From positions 1 to 64,000 of the forward strand of contig SIAP01000003.1 in NCBI GenBank assembly GCA_009691725.1: a stretch of DNA of 64,000 nucleotides, in the 5' to 3' direction. The notes beneath the pieces were generated by a model. It did no database searches. It saw nothing but the letters and a program-made list of their open reading frames with translations, and had not been told where the DNA came from. This DNA is from Phycisphaerales bacterium (GTDB taxonomy: Bacteria > Planctomycetota > Phycisphaerae > Phycisphaerales > SM1A02). How positions within the stretch are numbered: position 1 is the first letter of the stretch; every line of letters starts with the position of its first letter. This document shows positions 19,094 to 29,078 of this stretch, one piece after another. Both the position numbers and the translations under genes were made by a program.

Positions 19094-20596
19094 TTACGGT
19101 CCAACCCAGAGACCATTCACGAGGCGATACCGCAGCACACGTGCGCATTGGTTTGGCGCGGTCATGCTCCAGATCGTCGCCCCAGCGGAGTTGACCTCGA
19201 AGACACTCCCCGAATTCGTCAGGGTAATCAGCGTCGTGTTGTCGAGTGTCCGAAATGCGCCACACTGCGTCATGCCGCCGTAGAACCCGCCAACTGATCC
19301 GTGCGACCACACTGTGTCCAAGGGTCCAAAGGCTTGCTGAGTCGTGATCACATAGTTTCCAGCCGCATCGCGAGGCGGAACGATCTCCATGACGGTGGAG
19401 TAATCGTTGGCAGATCCGGCACGATCGCCATTATTGAACGCGAGAATGTTTCCAGCGCCGGGCATTCCCGCATTGATCCATGTTGCACTATGGACGACAA
19501 AGAACTTCTGATCGGCTGCCGTGCCACGACCATACGCCGCCGGATTTCCCCAGCGGTAGAGCAGGTCGCCACCCTTTCCAGATGCTCCTCCGACGTGCGT
19601 CGCCGCCTGCGCGGTCGTCGTTGAATGGTCGATCACCCAAACCTCATTGAAAGTGCGAGAACTCATCACGATGTGGTCGCGGACGGGGTCGTAGTCGATT
19701 GCGTTGCCGTGGATCCAATCACCTGCCGCCAACACAGTCGCAAAATTGATGTTCACCAATTCGGGATGATCGGCGACGACACCGAAATTCGCCAGCGCAG
19801 CGTTCGCCTCCTGCACGAGATGATTCCACACGCGCCATCGCCACACAATGTTGTATGTGCTGTATCCGGTGGGTTGAATCTCGAGGATTGTCTCCGGCCA
19901 GATCGGAGTTGTGAGCCCCGTTCGACCAGCCGCCAGTCCCTCTGCCTGTGTGTGTCCCTCCCACGCGATGCAGAGGAAGTTGCCGTTCGGCAGAAGGGTG
20001 ATGTCGTGATGTTGCTGAAACTCTGCTGTGGAGACGATGAGGTCGTTCACAACCGTGCCTGCTGCATTCCAAATCTGAATGCGACCTCCATGCGCAGCGC
20101 CTGGGTAGGCACCGGCCGCATGAACGGAAGGTCGCACCAGCGACCCATCCGGTTTGAGATATCCAACACTGGCTCCATTGGTCGCACCAGCCCACGACTG
20201 GACGGTCGCGCCAGTGCTGTCGCGCGCCGTGGTCAGCGTCGTGGACGAGGTCGTCACCATGTTTCGCTCGGGGGCTGCGGCGGGACACGTGCCCCATGCG
20301 CTCAAGAGCGTTGTGAGATCCGCTCCGTCGACGGCTCCGCTGCCGTCGATGTCTGCACTGCCTCCCGCAGATCCCCATGCGCTGAGGACCGATGCCAAAT
20401 CGGATCCATCCACAAAGCCGTTCCCATCAATGTCTCCGACGCATGCAGCACTGGCGAAACTGTGCATCCATCCACACGCCAATCCAACCGCCAAGCCACA
20501 CGCCAGTTTGTTCGCCAAGCCAGCCGGCAGGCCTGCAGTTGCGCAGAAGTGGTGCTGGGAGTCACGAAGCGATAGGTCGAGAGTCATTGGCTTCAT
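19094..20596 (-). CDS. Exported arylsulfotransferase (ASST)-like protein with N-terminal dockerin-like repeat pair
   Basis: CVGDIDGNGFVDGSDLASVLSAWG...ADIDGSGAVDGADLTTLLSAWGTC (two EF-hand-like repeats), then QQHHDITLLPNGNFLCIAWEGHTQAEG...NIVWRWRVWNHLVQE, ASST-like. Confidence 0.82.
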   Translation of the reverse strand: MKPMTLDLSLRDSQHHFCATAGLPAGLANKLACGLAVGLACGWMHSFASAACVGDIDGNGFVDGSDLASVLSAWGSAGGSADIDGSGAVDGADLTTLLSAWGTCPAAAPERNMVTTSSTTLTTARDSTGATVQSWAGATNGASVGYLKPDGSLVRPSVHAAGAYPGAAHGGRIQIWNAAGTVVNDLIVSTAEFQQHHDITLLPNGNFLCIAWEGHTQAEGLAAGRTGLTTPIWPETILEIQPTGYSTYNIVWRWRVWNHLVQEANAALANFGVVADHPELVNINFATVLAAGDWIHGNAIDYDPVRDHIVMSSRTFNEVWVIDHSTTTAQAATHVGGASGKGGDLLYRWGNPAAYGRGTAADQKFFVVHSATWINAGMPGAGNILAFNNGDRAGSANDYSTVMEIVPPRDAAGNYVITTQQAFGPLDTVWSHGSVGGFYGGMTQCGAFRTLDNTTLITLTNSGSVFEVNSAGATIWSMTAPNQCARVLRYRLVNGLWVGP

Positions 20597-20777
20597 TGTG
20601 CATCAAGTTCAGGCTGGGGACTCACTATTTGCCCCTGAATTGAAGAAATCGTGCAGTCTGGAGATTCCCGCCAACGATTCTGGAATTCGCATGTGGTTGA
20701 GTTATGTTCAAGCAACCGTGTGCAGTGTGCGGCGGTGTATCTCTGCGTCAACTGCACTCTGCACCAGAAAGACTTTC

Positions 20778-21296
20778 ATGAAACACGCCCGCGTGACTCG
20801 CTCAACTCTCATCGCTGCAACGGTCGCACTCTCGACGACCACATCACTGATGGGTGCGGTCATCATCGTGAATCAGCAGGGCGCCACTTTCGTGCCCGCA
20901 ACTGTCAACGCACAAGTTGGCGACACGATTCGTTGGGTGTGGAATGGTGGAGGACACACTGTGACGAGTGGTTCCGATTGCGAGCCCAGCGGTGTGTTCG
21001 ATGGTGACATCTCATCGGCGACTCCGACCTTTGAGTGGACAGTCGATCCTTCAGCGGCTGGGGAGAGCATTGGGTATTTCTGCGTGCCCCACTGCGTGTT
21101 TTTCATGGTTGGCACGATTGTTGTAGAGCCAGCGCCGATCGTTGGTGACATCAACGGGGATGGTGCGGTGAATGGTCAGGATCTCGCAGTGGTGCTCGGT
21201 GCGTGGGGGGCGACGAGTGGACCCGCCGATGTCAATCGCGATGGGCTCGTTGACGGAGCTGATCTCGCAGCACTGCTTTCGAATTGGACTGGCTGA
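20778..21296 (+). CDS. Exported plastocyanin-like cupredoxin with C-terminal dockerin-like repeat pair
   Basis: GGHTVTS and YFCVPHCVFFMVGTIVVE supply type-1 Cu ligands H, C, H, M; then GDINGDGAVNGQDLAVVLGAWG...ADVNRDGLVDGADLAALLSNW. Confidence 0.85.
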   Translation: MKHARVTRSTLIAATVALSTTTSLMGAVIIVNQQGATFVPATVNAQVGDTIRWVWNGGGHTVTSGSDCEPSGVFDGDISSATPTFEWTVDPSAAGESIGYFCVPHCVFFMVGTIVVEPAPIVGDINGDGAVNGQDLAVVLGAWGATSGPADVNRDGLVDGADLAALLSNWTG

Positions 21297-21420
21297 AGTC
21301 GACGACCAACAATCGATGCGCAGAAGTGGGGGTGAGCGGGCAATCACCCGCGCAGTGAGCAGCGACGCGAGCACCGTGTTTGGCGTGGCGTGCCCTGCTC
21401 CACGCTAGACTTGCTCGACT

Positions 21421-23127
21421 ATGGCACAACCAGCGGGCAAGAGTTCTGTCGAGTCGGTCCGGGTGATTTGTTCGATGCTGAACATCACCAAGACGATCAA
21501 TCGGCGCGAGATCTTGAAGGACATTTCGCTGTCGTACTACTACGGTGCCAAGATCGGAGTCCTTGGACTCAACGGCAGCGGGAAGTCGACGCTGCTGCGA
21601 ATCATGGCGGGTATTGACAGGGAATTTGATGGGAAAATCGAACGGACAGCGGGGTTTACTGCTGGGCTCCTGGATCAGGAACCACTCGCCAACGAGTCAC
21701 GAACCGTGATCGAAGTCGTCCGCGAGGGCGCGGCGGCAACATTCGAACTGCTGGGGGAATTCGATCAGATCAATGCACGATTCGGCGAAGAGATGTCCGC
21801 AGAGGACATGGATGCGTTAATCGTTCGACAAGGGAAAGTGCAAGAGAAACTGGATGCATCGGAAGCGTGGACGATCGACAGCCAAATCGAAATGGCGATG
21901 GAAGCGCTGCGCTGCCCCCCTCCAGAACAGACGCTCGACAAAGTGTCGGGTGGTGAGCGGCGACGCGTCGCGCTCACGCGACTCTTGATGCAGCGTCCAG
22001 ACATTCTGTTGCTCGATGAACCAACGAACCATCTCGATGCGGAGAGCGTCGCGTGGCTGGAGCATCATTTAGCGAAGTACGCAGGCACCGTCATCGCTGT
22101 GACCCACGACCGGTACTTCCTCGACAATGTTGCGGGATGGATTCTCGAACTCGACCGCGGAGTTGGAATTCCATACCGCGGGAACTACACCGATTGGCTC
22201 GAGCAGAAGGCGAAGCGCCTCGCGGTTGAGGAGAAGCAGGCGAGCATGCGGCAGAAGTCGCTCACCCGCGAGTTGGAGTGGATACGGCAGAACCCCAAGG
22301 GTCGCCAGTCCAAGAGCAAGGCGCGCGTGGCGAATTACGAGCGCATGCTCACTGACGACGAATCGCGCCAGAAAGCGGCAGAAATTGAGATTTTCATTCC
22401 GCCTGGTCCACGCCTCGGCAACGTCGTCATTCACGCGCGCAATGTCACCAAAGCATTTGGCGATCGTCTCTTGCTCGACGGTTCGACCTTTGAGATTCCA
22501 GCGGGGGCAGTTGTCGGGATCATCGGTCCCAATGGGGCTGGCAAGACGACGCTGTTCAAGATGATCCTTGGCACGGAGAAGGTGGACAGCGGTGAGTTCG
22601 TCGTCGGTGAGAGTGTGAAACTCGGCTATGTCGAGCAGATGCGAGACTCCATCGACCCCTCGCACAGTATCTGGCGTGCGATTTCGGATGGCGACGAGGA
22701 GTTGTTTTTGGGACCGGTGAAAGTCAACAGCCGCGCCTATGTCGCACGATTTGGTTTCACTGGCACAGAACAGCAGAAACTGTGCGGCAATCTTTCGGGT
22801 GGCGAACGCAATCGAGTGCAGCTGGCGCGGATGTTGCGGCAGGGAAACAATGTCATTCTCTTTGACGAGCCGACCAATGATCTCGATGTGAACACGATGC
22901 GTGCGCTCGAGGAAGCGATTGAGAACTTTGGCGGGACGGCCGTCATCGTCAGCCACGATCGCTGGTTCTTGGACCGCGTCGCAACGCACATCCTCGCGTT
23001 CGAAGGCGATAGTCAGACGTTCTTCTTCAACGGCAATTTCAGTGAATACGAAGAGGACCGTGTGCGGAGACTCGGCGAGAATGCCGCTCCAACGCGCGTG
23101 AAGTACCGCAAGATGACGCGCGCTTGA
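21421..23127 (+). CDS. ettA: ABC-F family translational ATPase (EttA-like)
   Basis: Two ABC ATPase cassettes (GLNGSGKSTLLRIMAG; GPNGAGKTTLFKMILG), LSGGERNRVQLARML, EttA-like N-terminus and linker arm. Confidence 0.93.
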   Translation: MAQPAGKSSVESVRVICSMLNITKTINRREILKDISLSYYYGAKIGVLGLNGSGKSTLLRIMAGIDREFDGKIERTAGFTAGLLDQEPLANESRTVIEVVREGAAATFELLGEFDQINARFGEEMSAEDMDALIVRQGKVQEKLDASEAWTIDSQIEMAMEALRCPPPEQTLDKVSGGERRRVALTRLLMQRPDILLLDEPTNHLDAESVAWLEHHLAKYAGTVIAVTHDRYFLDNVAGWILELDRGVGIPYRGNYTDWLEQKAKRLAVEEKQASMRQKSLTRELEWIRQNPKGRQSKSKARVANYERMLTDDESRQKAAEIEIFIPPGPRLGNVVIHARNVTKAFGDRLLLDGSTFEIPAGAVVGIIGPNGAGKTTLFKMILGTEKVDSGEFVVGESVKLGYVEQMRDSIDPSHSIWRAISDGDEELFLGPVKVNSRAYVARFGFTGTEQQKLCGNLSGGERNRVQLARMLRQGNNVILFDEPTNDLDVNTMRALEEAIENFGGTAVIVSHDRWFLDRVATHILAFEGDSQTFFFNGNFSEYEEDRVRRLGENAAPTRVKYRKMTRA

Positions 23128-23159
23128 TTCCAGAATCTGGTTTCCGTTCCAGAATCTGG
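23128..23159. repeat. Two direct copies of TTCCAGAATCTGG (19-bp period), each nearly palindromic
   Basis: Copies at 23128-23140 and 23147-23159. CCAGA-A-TCTGG is self-complementary, so the copies can also pair with each other as a terminator-like hairpin. Confidence 0.9.
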
Positions 23160-23173
23160 CGCGCAACCCGGCG

Positions 23174-24346
23174 TCAGTTCCGCCAGTCCAAACCCTCTGG
23201 CAGCTCGCCGAGATTTTCGCAGCCTGCGTCCGTGACGACCACCATGTCCTCGACTCGGACTCCGCCGAGCCCTGGTTGATAGAGCCCTGGTTCAACGGTC
23301 ACGACATCTCCGACCACGAGCGCCGGTCCCTTTGCAGCGAGCAGCGGCGGCTCATGCACCTCGAGACCCACCCCGTGCCCCGTGCCGTGCGTCATTCGCG
23401 CCTGCGCCCATGTTTCGTCGCTCGATGGCATCCCCATCGCGAAGCCGTGCTCTCGAATAACCCGAGCCGTCTCAAGGTGGATCGCTTCGCCGGTGACCCC
23501 AGGGCGGATCATCGCGATCGCAGCAGCTTTCGCGGCGACAACTGCCCCGTGCATCTTGATGAGTTCGCGGGGCGGCGCACCATGCACGACGGTGCGCGTG
23601 CAATCGCCGTTGTACAAAGAACGACGACTGCGCGGGAAGATGTCGACTAAGACAGGCTCACATGTGCGCAGTTCGCCAGAGCCATGCTCGTGGCAATCAC
23701 TTCCCATCGCTCCGCAGGCGATGATCGCCTCTGGATTGAGGTAGCCCTTGCGCAAGAGAAAGACATCGACAGCTTCGCGCACACGCTGTGATGTCAGTGG
23801 CTTGCCGTCACGCATCAAGACTCCGTCATCTCGCACTGGAGAAGTGGCGATCGTCTGGCAGGCCATCTTGACAGCGGACTCGGTGTCCTTTTGGCATTGG
23901 CGCAACCAGGCGATTTCCTGTGCATCCTTGCTGCGTCGAAGTGCGACGCCATCCAACGGATCGCAGGTCACTTCGAGACCAGCAGCAAGAAGTTGATGCC
24001 AGAAAATCGCCGGGGTCGAACGGTCGATTGAAACGCGCGTTGCTCCGGCGCGGAGAACACACTCCGCGACAGATTGCGCCGTGGCGGTTTCTCGATCTCC
24101 AGAGAGTCCTGCGGCGGGAGTGAAATCGGCAGGGGAAGCGAATTGATCCGCCCGGGCATTCTTGCGAGCGCGATCCAGTTCAATATCTCGCACGATCAAC
24201 ACTCGCCGGGGAGGTGCGCCCTGACCATCATCAATGGTGACCAATGCGGCAGGGTCCCCGACAGGAAATCGAATTCTGTGATGGAGTGCTGCACTCAGCG
24301 CTGGGATTCCCGCGCAAATGGTGACACGCGGCGCGCGGCCTGTCAC
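23174..24346 (-). CDS. M24 family Xaa-Pro aminopeptidase
   Basis: ILVDIFPRSRRSLYNGDCTRTVVHG...MTHGTGHGVGLEVHEPP...VVTVEPGLYQPGLGGVRVEDMVVVT: M24 metal ligand motifs. Confidence 0.93.
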   Translation of the reverse strand: MTGRAPRVTICAGIPALSAALHHRIRFPVGDPAALVTIDDGQGAPPRRVLIVRDIELDRARKNARADQFASPADFTPAAGLSGDRETATAQSVAECVLRAGATRVSIDRSTPAIFWHQLLAAGLEVTCDPLDGVALRRSKDAQEIAWLRQCQKDTESAVKMACQTIATSPVRDDGVLMRDGKPLTSQRVREAVDVFLLRKGYLNPEAIIACGAMGSDCHEHGSGELRTCEPVLVDIFPRSRRSLYNGDCTRTVVHGAPPRELIKMHGAVVAAKAAAIAMIRPGVTGEAIHLETARVIREHGFAMGMPSSDETWAQARMTHGTGHGVGLEVHEPPLLAAKGPALVVGDVVTVEPGLYQPGLGGVRVEDMVVVTDAGCENLGELPEGLDWRN

Positions 24347-24349
24347 GCG

Positions 24350-25060
24350 CTAGCCCCGCGCGCTTTCGTGGGAGCCTGCCTTCGAATCTGTCGAAGCGCC
24401 CCCCGCTGGGTTTTCGCGCATTTCCGATTCGGCACGCTGGCAGAGCGCAGCAACGGTCGTGTGCAGTTCCTCGTGATCTGGAACGGAGTCGAGCAGTGAC
24501 ATGGCGAAATCGACTTGGCGAACCGCGTCCATTCCGGTGTCGATCATGCCGATGGCGGCATCGCCAAGTTGCTCAAGCGCTTTGAGGAACCATTGCTTCG
24601 TCGGCTTCGCGGGTTTGTCAGGTGCCGCGATCCGCACACGGACAGTCATCAACCCAATCGCAACGATGGGAACTTCTCCAAGTCTTGTCGTTGGTTCGCG
24701 GCACAACACGAGCGCGGGAACCTCTCTGCGAATCGCGGTGAGTCGCACCCGCCGAGCATCTGCACCCACCAGTGGCGGCTGCATAATGTGCATCCCCGGA
24801 CCCACTCGGTGATCTTCGGTGATCTCGCCTTCAATCCACTTTACGCCGATCACTTCGCTCGCCAATTGCATTCGCTGGCGTCGCGACTCCTGCAATGGCA
24901 TCACGATCCGAGCCATGCGTCCGAAGTCTCCAGCCTCGTGGGAGATCTCCATTGCACGCTGCGCAACTCGTTCCGCCTCGAACCATCGACCAGACTTCAA
25001 GGCAAGGTGCGCCTTGTGCATCAAGTCATCAATTCGTGCTGCTTTCGCGGGACTCGTCAT
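24350..25060 (-). CDS. Hypothetical protein with TPR-like N-terminus
   Basis: MTSPAKAARIDDLMHKAHLALKSGRWFEAERVAQRAMEISHEAGDFGRMARIV resembles a TPR pair. Remainder unrecognised. Confidence 0.65.
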   Translation of the reverse strand: MTSPAKAARIDDLMHKAHLALKSGRWFEAERVAQRAMEISHEAGDFGRMARIVMPLQESRRQRMQLASEVIGVKWIEGEITEDHRVGPGMHIMQPPLVGADARRVRLTAIRREVPALVLCREPTTRLGEVPIVAIGLMTVRVRIAAPDKPAKPTKQWFLKALEQLGDAAIGMIDTGMDAVRQVDFAMSLLDSVPDHEELHTTVAALCQRAESEMRENPAGGASTDSKAGSHESARG

Positions 25061-25069
25061 GGTCGCAGC

Positions 25070-25930
25070 CTACCCGCGTGATGTTCGAACGGCGCGCTTG
25101 TCGTCTGCGCGTTTCCCTTCAAGTGCCCGACCGTTGACACCGTCGTGAACCGCCCGGACGAATTCAGCGATACGGCGGATTGCTTTGGAAGTTGGGTAGT
25201 CGCGCACCAGCGACGACAGTTTTGCTTCGCCTTCGCCGCCGCGCGCCCGATACATGCGCTTGTAGGCCTCTTTGACCGCTTCCATCTCCACGTCGGACAT
25301 TCCGATTCGGCTCATCGCCACATTGTTGTAGCCGCGAATTGCAGCGGGGCTGCCCTCCACCAACATGAAGGGCGGAACATCCTTCGACACGCGCGACATC
25401 GCGCCGACAAAGCCGCAATAGCCCACGCGCGCAAAGTGGTGCAGTCCAGCGCCGCCGCCAATGTTGGCATAGTCGTCGACATGCACATGCCCAGCCAACA
25501 TCACATTGTTTGCAAAGATGCAATGGCTGCCGATGATCGAGTCGTGGGCGATATGCACATTCCCCATGATGAGATTGTGTGATCCCACTCGGGTGATGCC
25601 CCCGCCGTTGCCAGTGCCTCGGTGGATCATGGCATGTTCACGAATCGTGTTGAAGTCACCCATCTCGAGCCAGGTGGGCTCGCCGTGAAATTTCAGATCC
25701 TGTGGATCGCCACCAATGATCGCAAAGGGATGGATCTCATTTCCCTTCCCCATGCGGGTCAACGATGTGATGTGACAGTGGGCGCGCAGGATGCAATCCG
25801 CACCGATATGGACGCGAGGACCAATCGTGCAGTATGGACCCACCGTCGCAGATGGAGCGATCTCCGCGGTTGGATCGATGATGGCAGTTGGATGAATCTT
25901 GTGCATCAGTTGTGTCGCGCTCGTTGTCAT
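25070..25930 (-). CDS. lpxA: Acyl-ACP--UDP-N-acetylglucosamine O-acyltransferase
   Basis: MHKIHPTAIIDPTAEIAPSATVGPYCTIGPRVHIG...left-handed beta-helix hexapeptides...HFARVGYCGFVGAMSRVSKDVPPFMLVEGSPAAIRGYNNVAMSR. Confidence 0.96.
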   Translation of the reverse strand: MTTSATQLMHKIHPTAIIDPTAEIAPSATVGPYCTIGPRVHIGADCILRAHCHITSLTRMGKGNEIHPFAIIGGDPQDLKFHGEPTWLEMGDFNTIREHAMIHRGTGNGGGITRVGSHNLIMGNVHIAHDSIIGSHCIFANNVMLAGHVHVDDYANIGGGAGLHHFARVGYCGFVGAMSRVSKDVPPFMLVEGSPAAIRGYNNVAMSRIGMSDVEMEAVKEAYKRMYRARGGEGEAKLSSLVRDYPTSKAIRRIAEFVRAVHDGVNGRALEGKRADDKRAVRTSRG

Positions 25931-25932
25931 TC

Positions 25933-27336
25933 TTACTCGAACTCTGCATCCACCATCATGAACCGAATCTGCGCCTCCGCGGCGAGTTTTCCTTGCACCC
26001 ACGCTCGGCACTGGACCGCGGCGCTCCGAGCGCTCGCGCGAAGGGTCTCAGCCTCGAGTACCAATTGATCGCCAGGCGTGACAGCCTTGCGCAACTTGAC
26101 CTTGTCGAGCGACAGTAATACAGCAACCTTGCCAGTGTGTTCAAGTGTCTGCGAGAGCAGGAGCCCGCCCAACTGTGCCATCGCTTCCACGATCATCACT
26201 CCGGGCATGATGGGAGTTCCCGGGTAATGACCTGGGAAAAACGGCTCATTGATCGTGACATTCTTGATTCCCACCGCGCGCCGTGACCCCTCGATTTCAA
26301 CGACGCGATCGACCAACAACATGGGGTATCGATGGGGCATGATTCGGGCGATGGCTCGCGCATCGAGCACTTTTCCCGTCCCGATCAGCAAGGATCGATG
26401 CGCGGCGTGGACTTGATCGAAGAGTCGCCGTGCGAGTCGCCGATTCAGTTCGTGCCCAGATCGTTGCGCGACGATCTTGCCCTGCAGTCGCACACCACAG
26501 AGGGCGAGGTCGCCGATGACATCAAGCACCTTGTGTCGGACGCACTCGTCTGGAAACCGGAACGCATTTTCGATCGGACCATCCTCGCCGATCACCAACG
26601 CATCGCGCGGAGTGAGGTGTCTGCAGAGTCCAGCAGCCCACAAGGACTCCGCTTCGGAGCGCAAACTGAATGTGCGAGCTGGCGCGATTTCGGTCGCGTA
26701 GTCATCGCGTGACAAGTTGAAGTGACGATTCTGTCGACCAATCGGTGCGGAGACATTCGAATAATCCAATTCGTAGGTGACTCGAAATCCGGGCTCATCT
26801 GAAGGGAGCGCAGCGATCAGCGCATCATCTTCTTCAATCACGATTGGTTCAGTGATGCGGTGGATCTGCTGCTTCGCATCCTGTGCGACGCGCCCCGCCA
26901 ACATGAGAGGCTCGAGGAACGGCAGCGCGGATCCATCTCCGGCGGGGATTTCGGGGCCGCGAAGTCGAATCGTGAGGTTGTCGATGCCGAGTCCAACGAT
27001 GGCGCTTAAACAATGTTCAACGGTTTCGATGGTGGCGTCGCCAACGCGCAGTGTCGTTCGACGCGGACGCGAGACGGCATTTGTGATGAGCCCTGGAATC
27101 GTGACTGGTGGATCGAGATCGATTCGTTCAAAGACGATCCCCGCGCCCGCAGGTGCCGGACAGAATTCGAGTTCGGCGTCGACGCCCAGCAGCAGACCCT
27201 TCCCCCGAACGATCGTCGAACTCCCAATGGTGTGTTGCTGGCGCTCATCTGGAAGTGACACGGTGCGCTCTGCGTGTCGAGGGAATCCGTTGGTGCTGGG
27301 AATGTCCGCCGGTGCAATTGGAGGGAGCGAACTCAT
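25933..27336 (-). CDS. Bifunctional UDP-3-O-acyl-GlcNAc deacetylase / 3-hydroxyacyl-ACP dehydratase (LpxC-FabZ fusion)
   Basis: N-terminal LpxC (VEHCLSAIVGLGIDNL; ARTFSLRSEAESLWAAGL; HKVLDVIGDLAL); C-terminal FabZ (IMPHRYPMLLVDRVVEIE...NEPFFPGHYPGTPIMPGVMIVEAMAQ). Confidence 0.96.
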   Translation of the reverse strand: MSSLPPIAPADIPSTNGFPRHAERTVSLPDERQQHTIGSSTIVRGKGLLLGVDAELEFCPAPAGAGIVFERIDLDPPVTIPGLITNAVSRPRRTTLRVGDATIETVEHCLSAIVGLGIDNLTIRLRGPEIPAGDGSALPFLEPLMLAGRVAQDAKQQIHRITEPIVIEEDDALIAALPSDEPGFRVTYELDYSNVSAPIGRQNRHFNLSRDDYATEIAPARTFSLRSEAESLWAAGLCRHLTPRDALVIGEDGPIENAFRFPDECVRHKVLDVIGDLALCGVRLQGKIVAQRSGHELNRRLARRLFDQVHAAHRSLLIGTGKVLDARAIARIMPHRYPMLLVDRVVEIEGSRRAVGIKNVTINEPFFPGHYPGTPIMPGVMIVEAMAQLGGLLLSQTLEHTGKVAVLLSLDKVKLRKAVTPGDQLVLEAETLRASARSAAVQCRAWVQGKLAAEAQIRFMMVDAEFE

Positions 27337-28400
27337 GGCTCAAGCGATTCTAGAGAGGGGTTTGCCGATTTCCTCTCGGTCTCGACGAGCCTGATGAGGT
27401 TTCGCGCGAGTGGTGAGAGTCTCTGAAGCGCGAGAATGTGGCGCATTTCGACTTTGATCTCGCGTGCGGGCATTCCTCCCCAAGTCTCTCCGGCTGGCAC
27501 ATCGTGGATGAGTGCAGTACGCGCCGCCAGTTGCGCCCCCGATCCAACGCTTCGGTGATCGGCGATGCCTGTGCCGGCGCCAATCCGAACCCAGTCGCCG
27601 ATGGTGCACGAGCCCGCAATTCCGCTGAGACCAGCGATCACGGTGGAGCGCCCGATCTTTACGTTGTGCCCAATCTGGCAGTGATTATCGATCTTGGTTC
27701 CCGCTCCGATGCGCGTGGATCCAAACGTCCCTCGGTCAATGCAGGTGCAGCTGCCGACCTCAACATCATCCTCGAGCACCACATTCCCAAGATGTGGAAT
27801 GCGAACGAGACTTGTGCGATCGCTCGACGGGCGATAGCCAAAGCCTTCTGTGCCGATGACCGCACCAGCGTGCACGATCACCCGACTGCCGATCTCGCAA
27901 TTCTCGCGCACGACGACATTGGCGTGAACAATCGTCGCACTCCCGATGGTCACACCAGGATAAATGCGCGCCCCAGAGTGGATGACCACACCATGACCGA
28001 TACGGCAGTTCGCACCGATCCAGGCGTGTGGGCCCACCGAGATTCCAGAGGTGTCGAGGTTGTTGGTTTCGATGACCGCCGTCGGATGGACTCCGCGGGC
28101 GACATCAAGCGCCGGCGGAGCGAAGTGTTCCAAGAGCACGATCATTGCGAGGTCTGCGTTGTCGACTCGAATGAGCGCACGCGTGGTGGGATCGTGGCCA
28201 CCAACTTTCAGATCACGCGACACGACTGCAACTCCAGCTCGGCTGCCCTCCCAGAGCCTCGCGTACGCGGCATTGGAAATGAACGTCGCATCGCTTTCGG
28301 TCGCACTGCGCAGGTCGCTCACCCCAGAGATCACGATCGATGAGAGTCCTTCAAGGGTGCCGCCCGTCTTGGCGGCGATCTCCGCGGCGGTGACCTCCAT
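27333..28400 (-). CDS. lpxD: UDP-3-O-acylglucosamine N-acyltransferase
   Basis: ARGVHPTAVIETN...GPHAWIGANCRIGHGVVIHSGARIYPGVTIGSATIVHANVVVRENCEIGSRVIVHAGAVIGTEGFGY; LpxD N-terminal domain (EIAAKTGGTLEG...ISGVSDLRSATESDATFISN). Confidence 0.95.
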   Translation of the reverse strand: MEVTAAEIAAKTGGTLEGLSSIVISGVSDLRSATESDATFISNAAYARLWEGSRAGVAVVSRDLKVGGHDPTTRALIRVDNADLAMIVLLEHFAPPALDVARGVHPTAVIETNNLDTSGISVGPHAWIGANCRIGHGVVIHSGARIYPGVTIGSATIVHANVVVRENCEIGSRVIVHAGAVIGTEGFGYRPSSDRTSLVRIPHLGNVVLEDDVEVGSCTCIDRGTFGSTRIGAGTKIDNHCQIGHNVKIGRSTVIAGLSGIAGSCTIGDWVRIGAGTGIADHRSVGSGAQLAARTALIHDVPAGETWGGMPAREIKVEMRHILALQRLSPLARNLIRLVETERKSANPSLESLEP

Positions 28401-28403
28401 CAA

Positions 28404-29063
28404 TCAACTCTTGCCGGCCGCCGTGGGCGGTGTCGATGGCGTTCTAGCAGATGGAGCTGGGGATGGGATGACAATGGACGGGTTCGCGGTACGGAAGTCG
28501 GCGTTCATCCGTTCAATGAGTGCGTCGGTGATGTCGAGTGCAGGGTTGCTGTAGAGCATGCGGCGACCGTTGATCTGCTGCATGGTTCCTTCGAGATTTG
28601 TGGGATTGATCACGGGAATTGTGTCATCAATGAAAATGAAGTCGATCTTCTGTTCCTTGGCGAGCATTGCACAGGTTGCGCGAATTGCGGCGTATGCATC
28701 GCGGACAGAATTTGCTTGCTCGGACTCCAACTTTAATTTCGCAAATGTCTGGAGGGCGCTCAAATCGCCAGCCTTCAAGACGGTCCTATCCATCGCCTCG
28801 TTATGCGCGGCCGATCCGGGCTGAAAACTCTCCAAATCCTCCTGCATGGTCCGCACCTCGTCGGTGACCGTCGCCAACCGCTTCTCCAACTCGCTGCGCA
28901 GCGTGACCGCGCGCGATTCAGATGCCTTCAACTGGTCAAGCGATCGATAGACCTTCTCAAGGTCAACGGATGCCACAACGGCGGGGGAGGTTGGAAAGTT
29001 TGCAGCGATCAGCACTGCGCCGACGACCAACGACAACGGAAGTAGAAAGCGATTCATGTTCAT
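28404..29063 (-). CDS. OmpH/Skp family periplasmic chaperone, copy 1
   Basis: Signal peptide, ASVDLEKVYRSLDQLKASESRAVTLRSELEKRLATVTDEVRTMQEDLESF coiled coil; between bamA and lpxD. Confidence 0.8.
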   Translation of the reverse strand: MNMNRFLLPLSLVVGAVLIAANFPTSPAVVASVDLEKVYRSLDQLKASESRAVTLRSELEKRLATVTDEVRTMQEDLESFQPGSAAHNEAMDRTVLKAGDLSALQTFAKLKLESEQANSVRDAYAAIRATCAMLAKEQKIDFIFIDDTIPVINPTNLEGTMQQINGRRMLYSNPALDITDALIERMNADFRTANPSIVIPSPAPSARTPSTPPTAAGKS

Positions 29064-29078
29064 GGAAATCTCCAAAGG

